The notes below the pieces were generated by a model. The model ran no database searches. It was given only the letters and a program-made list of their open reading frames with translations, and was not told the DNA's origin. The position numbers and the translations under genes were made by a program. 37,640 nt of DNA from Microbacterium yannicii PS01. GTDB lineage: Bacteria > Actinomycetota > Actinomycetes > Actinomycetales > Microbacteriaceae. Each line of letters starts with the position of its first letter. Within the stretch, counting starts at the first letter, position 1. This document shows positions 34,821 to 37,640 of this stretch, one piece after another. Location of the stretch: NCBI RefSeq assembly GCF_000304335.1, contig NZ_CAJF01000034.1, positions 1-37,640 of the forward strand. The letters are read 5' to 3'.

Positions 34821-35592
34821 GATCGTCATCGTGCACGACGAGGCCGCGGCGGGTGCGCTCGTCGCCGACGAGATCGTCCGGCTCATCGGCGCAGATCCCG
34901 CCACCGTGCTGGGACTCGCGACCGGCTCGACGCCGCTTCCGGTCTACGAGGCGCTCCGCCCGCGCCTGCACGGGGTCGACGTGTCGCGCGTGCGCGGTTT
35001 CGCGCTCGACGAGTACGTCGGCATCGACCCGGCCCACCCCGAGAGCTACCGCTCGGTGATCGCGCGCGAAGTGGTGGAGCCGCTCGGCCTGGACCCGTCC
35101 CGCATCCGCACCCCCGACGGCTCGGCGGACGGGATCGAGCGCCACGGCGAGGAGTACGAGGCCGCCATCGCGGAGGCGGGCGGCATCGACCTGCAGATCC
35201 TCGGCATCGGCACCGATGGGCACATCGGGTTCAACGAGCCCGGTTCGTCGTTCGCCTCGCGGACCCGCGTGAAGACGCTCACCGAGCAGACCCGCCGCGA
35301 CAACGCGCGGTTCTTCGACTCGATCGACGATGTCCCGATGCACTGCATCACCCAGGGTCTGGGCACGATCCTGCGCGCACGGCATCTGGTGCTGCTGGCC
35401 TTCGGCGAGGGCAAGGCCGCTGCTGTGGCGGCGGCGGTGGAAGGGCCGCTGACGGCCTCGCTGCCGGGCTCGGCGATCCAGCTCCACCCGCACGCGACCG
35501 TGATCGTCGACGAGTCCGCCGCCTCTCACCTCGCCCGTGCCGACTACTACCGCTACACCTACGCCAACAAGCCCGACTGGCAGGGGATCTGA
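34813..35592 (+). CDS. nagB: Glucosamine-6-phosphate deaminase
   Basis: A 259-residue NagB converting glucosamine-6-phosphate to fructose-6-phosphate and ammonia, the step that leads amino sugars into glycolysis. Family motifs: phosphate-binding LATGSTPLPVYEAL (35-48), LDEYVG with catalytic-base Asp66/Glu67, GIGTDGHIGFNEPGSS with Asp135, His137 and Glu142, and LTEQTRRDNARFF. Length is normal for the short (non-allosteric or Gram-positive-like) forms. Start ATG 34813 lies inside the kinase stop region (8-nt overlap), so translation is coupled. No nagA deacetylase gene is present in the operon; it must be elsewhere if GlcNAc is used. Confidence 0.96.
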   Translation: MAEIVIVHDEAAAGALVADEIVRLIGADPATVLGLATGSTPLPVYEALRPRLHGVDVSRVRGFALDEYVGIDPAHPESYRSVIAREVVEPLGLDPSRIRTPDGSADGIERHGEEYEAAIAEAGGIDLQILGIGTDGHIGFNEPGSSFASRTRVKTLTEQTRRDNARFFDSIDDVPMHCITQGLGTILRARHLVLLAFGEGKAAAVAAAVEGPLTASLPGSAIQLHPHATVIVDESAASHLARADYYRYTYANKPDWQGI

Positions 35593-35599
35593 CGCGGAG

Positions 35600-36991
35600 T
35601 CAGGTCGTGAAGACCTTGCCGGGGTTCAGGATGCCCTGGGGATCGAACACGCGAGTGATCTGTCGCTGCAGCTCCCACTGATCCTCGCCGAGCTCGTCGG
35701 CGAGCCACCGGCGCTTCAGCACGCCGACGCCGTGCTCGCCGGTGAGAGTCCCGCCCAGGCGCAGTGCCGCGCGGAACAGATCGTCGGCCGCCGCCCACAC
35801 GTACTCGGGAGCCTCGACGACTCCGAACTCGTCGGCCGGGGCGGTGAAGATGAAGTTCGGGTGCAGATTGCCGTCCCCCGCGTGCGCCACGGTCGGGATG
35901 ACCACGCCGTGCTCGCGCTCCACCCGGGCGATCTCGTCGAACATGGCCGGCAGCGCGCTGCGCGGCACCGAGACGTCCTCGATCAGCGCCGTGCCGAGCG
36001 TCTCCATCGCGGGATGCATCGACCGCCGGATCGCCAGCAGCCGCTCGCCCTCCGCGCGGTCGTGCGAGAGGGCGACGGTCCCGCCCGCCGCGGCGAGCAC
36101 GTCAGCGATGGCGTCGGCCTCAGCGGGAGCGGCGGGCCCGTCCGTCTGGATCGTGAGCTGCGCAGCTCCCGGCGTCGGCGGTGCGAGCGACAGGAGCGCA
36201 TGCACGGCCGCGAGCGACGCGGCATCCATCAGCTCCATGATGGCCGGCTGCGCTCCCGAGGCGGTGACGGCGGCGGATGCCTCGGCCGCCGTCCGAACGT
36301 CGGGGAAGGTCGCCGCGATCGTGCACACCTCGCCCGGTACGAGTCGGCGCAGCTTGAGTGTGGCGCCGACGATCACCCCGAGGGTCCCCTCGGAGCCGAT
36401 GACCAGCGAGGTGAGGTCCAGGCCGGTCACGCCCTTGACGGTGCGGTGGCCCAGCCGCAGCAGCCGGCCGTCCGCGAGCACCAGGTCGATCCCCAGCACG
36501 GCGTCCCTCACGACTCCGTACTTGGCGCAGAGCAGTCCGCCGGCGCCCGTGGCGATGTTGCCGCCGACGGTCGAGATCGCTCGGCTCGCCGGATCCGGCG
36601 CCCACCAGAGCCCGTGCTCCGCGAGCGCGGCGTTCAGATCGGCGTTGAGGATTCCGGGCTCGACCACGGCGAGCAGGTCGTCGGGTCGCACCTCGAGGAT
36701 GCGGTCCATCTCGCGCACCGAGAGGGCGATCTCGCCGGTTCCGGCATTCGCCGCTCCCGCGAGGCCGGTCCCGGCTCCGCGAGTGACGACCGGGGTGGCG
36801 GTGGCCGACGCGATCCGCAGCGTCTGCTGCACATCGTCGACCGAGCGCGCGTGGACCACGGCGAGAGGCAGTCCGGATGCCGCGTGCCCCGACTTGTCGG
36901 CACGGGCGCCGGCGAGCGAGGCGGGGGTCGTGTCGACGCGATCGCCGAGCGCGGCCTGCAGCGCGGCGACAGGATCGCGTTCGGGCGTCAT
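35600..36991 (-). CDS. FAD-binding oxidase, GlcD/D-lactate dehydrogenase family
   Basis: A 463-residue flavoprotein. N-terminal PCMH FAD-binding domain (VVTRGAGTGLAGAANAG, MDRILEVRPDDLLAVVEPGI, STVGGNIATGAGGLLCAKYG, VIGSEGTLGVIVGATLKL), and the C-terminal FAD-oxidase cap with VPTVAHAGDGNLHPN and LGGTLTGEHGVGVLKRRWL, where the His residues serve alpha-hydroxy-acid oxidation. It fits glycolate oxidase subunit GlcD, D-lactate dehydrogenase or D-2-hydroxyglutarate dehydrogenase; the substrate cannot be fixed from sequence. Start ATG 36991 overlaps the upstream stop (ATGA). The longer in-frame reading to 37252 is a shadow of the YrdB gene. The gene ends 7 nt from nagB, tail to tail. The shared junction holds a small inverted repeat CTGAC/GTCAG formed by the two stop regions. 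Confidence 0.92.
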   Translation of the reverse strand: MTPERDPVAALQAALGDRVDTTPASLAGARADKSGHAASGLPLAVVHARSVDDVQQTLRIASATATPVVTRGAGTGLAGAANAGTGEIALSVREMDRILEVRPDDLLAVVEPGILNADLNAALAEHGLWWAPDPASRAISTVGGNIATGAGGLLCAKYGVVRDAVLGIDLVLADGRLLRLGHRTVKGVTGLDLTSLVIGSEGTLGVIVGATLKLRRLVPGEVCTIAATFPDVRTAAEASAAVTASGAQPAIMELMDAASLAAVHALLSLAPPTPGAAQLTIQTDGPAAPAEADAIADVLAAAGGTVALSHDRAEGERLLAIRRSMHPAMETLGTALIEDVSVPRSALPAMFDEIARVEREHGVVIPTVAHAGDGNLHPNFIFTAPADEFGVVEAPEYVWAAADDLFRAALRLGGTLTGEHGVGVLKRRWLADELGEDQWELQRQITRVFDPQGILNPGKVFTT

Positions 36992-37380
36992 GCCAGGCGC
37001 CGACGCCCCGCGATCACGCCGACGGTGACGGCGACCAGTCCGAAGCCCAGCCCGATCCACGCGTTGCCCATCGTCCACCAGGCCGCCGTCGCCGATGCGT
37101 AGACCAGAAGCTCGACGACGGCGCGGACGAAGGGATGCACCGCGAACACGGCACGCGGAGACACGAACAGCGCCCAGGCGAGGATTGCGGCGAGAGGTGC
37201 GGCGATGCCCACCACGATGTTCCAGGGGAACGGCCACATCGTGAAGCCCCACAGCGCCAGCGTCGCGAACGCGATGATCTCGCAGAGGAAGGCGAGGATG
37301 TCGATCGCCGACAGCGGCGCGCGCGTTCCCGGTGCCGGTTCGGCGGGCGTCGCGGGCGTGACGTTCGGCGTGTCGGACAT
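36988..37380 (-). CDS. YrdB-family (DUF2568) small membrane protein
   Basis: A 130-residue protein with a polar Pro/Ala-rich N-terminus (~22 residues) and four predicted membrane segments: IDILAFLCEIIAFATLALWGF, WNIVVGIAAPLAAILAWALFV, VRAVVELLVYASATAAWW and WIGLGFGLVAVTVGVIAG. The pattern of an acidic residue in the first helix (FLCEIIAF), the proline-bearing VSPRAVF loop and the Glu in helix three (VVELLVYA) fits the YrdB/DUF2568 family, whose function is unknown. The stop overlaps the FAD-oxidase start (ATGA), so both are likely one operon. A TAGACT box ends 7 nt before ATG 37380, predicting a leaderless message. Confidence 0.75.
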   Translation of the reverse strand: MSDTPNVTPATPAEPAPGTRAPLSAIDILAFLCEIIAFATLALWGFTMWPFPWNIVVGIAAPLAAILAWALFVSPRAVFAVHPFVRAVVELLVYASATAAWWTMGNAWIGLGFGLVAVTVGVIAGRRRLA

Positions 37381-37387
37381 GGATTCC

Positions 37388-37393
37388 AGTCTA
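37388..37393 (-). promoter_or_regulatory. -10 box for a leaderless yrdB-like/oxidase operon
   Basis: TAGACT on the minus strand, 7 nt before ATG 37380. Confidence 0.4.
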
Positions 37394-37445
37394 CGGCGCG
37401 TCGAGGAGCGCTCGCCGGGACTGCGGTCACTCTGACCTCGTCCGA

Positions 37446-37640
37446 TCAGTTGCCGTTTCCGGTGCCGGGTCCGTTGCCGTTGCCGTTGCCGTTGCCCGGC
37501 CCCTCGCCCGGAGCGGCCCCATCGCCGTTCGCGTTGCCGGGGTTGGCGCCGTTGCCGTTGCTGTTGCCGTTTCCGTTCCCTGCGCCGCCTCCGTCGCCGT
37601 TGCCCACGCCGGGTTGGCGCCGCTTCCGTTGCTGTTGCCG
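37446..37640 (-). CDS. C-terminal end of a Gly-Asn repeat protein, cut by the window edge, with a probable frame break
   Basis: On the minus strand the frame ending in TGA (37448-37446) reads Gly-Asn dipeptide repeats (GNGNGNGNGPGTGNGN at the end, also GNGNSNGNGANPGNANG), encoded by GGCAAC hexamers. Toward the window edge this frame turns into Arg/Gln (RQQQRKRRQP), while the neighbouring frame reads GNSNGSGANP and joins perfectly at about 37611-37615 if one C is restored (AACCCGGC, where the parallel repeat has AACCCCGGC). A single-base deletion there is likely. Low-complexity, probably flexible and surface-exposed or secreted tail; no function can be given from this fragment. Confidence 0.55.
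   Translation of the reverse strand, partial: RQQQRKRRQPGVGNGDGGGAGNGNGNSNGNGANPGNANGDGAAPGEGPGNGNGNGNGPGTGNGN
37449..37610. repeat. GCCGTT hexanucleotide-type low-complexity repeat
   Basis: Imperfect tandem GCCGTT/GCCGTTGC units coding Gly-Asn on the minus strand; such tracts are prone to slippage and assembly error. Confidence 0.7.

Overview
The window is high-GC DNA with ATGA/GTGA stop-start overlaps, a monomeric NADP-isocitrate dehydrogenase, an MmpL/YhgE pair and TAnnnT-type -10 boxes. This suggests an actinobacterium, most likely Microbacteriaceae (Microbacterium-like). Genus is an inference from gene style and could not be searched.

Layout. (1) 1-1425: the end of an AlkA (probably Ada-AlkA fusion) glycosylase gene overlapping an O6-methylguanine-DNA methyltransferase gene. 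(2) 1426-5469: a 390-nt leader with a good promoter and a 26-codon leader ORF, followed by two overlapping half-transporter genes of a heterodimeric ABC exporter with one degenerate ATP site. (3) 5470-6805: a DUF559 (Vsr-like nuclease fold) gene with a late one-base frameshift. It is flanked on both sides by copies of an 81-bp nested inverted-repeat element whose arms are conserved and covary while the spacers diverge. This is the most unusual structure in the window. (4) 6806-18941: a beta-mannan utilisation locus. A minus-strand operon encodes a solute-binding lipoprotein, two permeases, GH2 beta-mannosidase, GH113-like glycosidase and a BadF-type sugar kinase. A divergent plus-strand pair encodes a LacI regulator and a GH36 alpha-galactosidase, and a CE7 acetyl esterase gene converges on it. 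Together these would import, deacetylate, degalactosylate, depolymerise and phosphorylate acetylated galactomannan fragments. A LacI-type operator lies inside the operon promoter. (5) 19087-21904: a GNAT acetyltransferase and icd, the latter with an 18-bp perfect palindrome over its -35 region and a strong terminator. (6) 22099-26894: an MmpL transporter with a C-terminal domain resembling a dead ABC ATPase, then a frameshifted YhgE/Pip-family membrane protein. (7) 26948-29105: an L,D-transpeptidase and a small lipoprotein, both near tandem GTAA-type boxes resembling MtrA sites. (8) 29233-35592: an amino-sugar operon with ROK repressor (12-bp-arm operator ending at its own start codon), sugar-binding lipoprotein, two permeases, ROK kinase and NagB. 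(9) 35600-37380: a GlcD-like FAD oxidase and a YrdB-family membrane protein. (10) 37446-37640: the C-terminal end of a Gly-Asn repeat protein with a probable frameshift.

Three genes show single-base frame breaks in or beside short G/C runs. Either the assembly carries indel errors or these loci are really decaying; raw reads would decide. No rRNA, tRNA, CRISPR array, IS element or integrase was seen.
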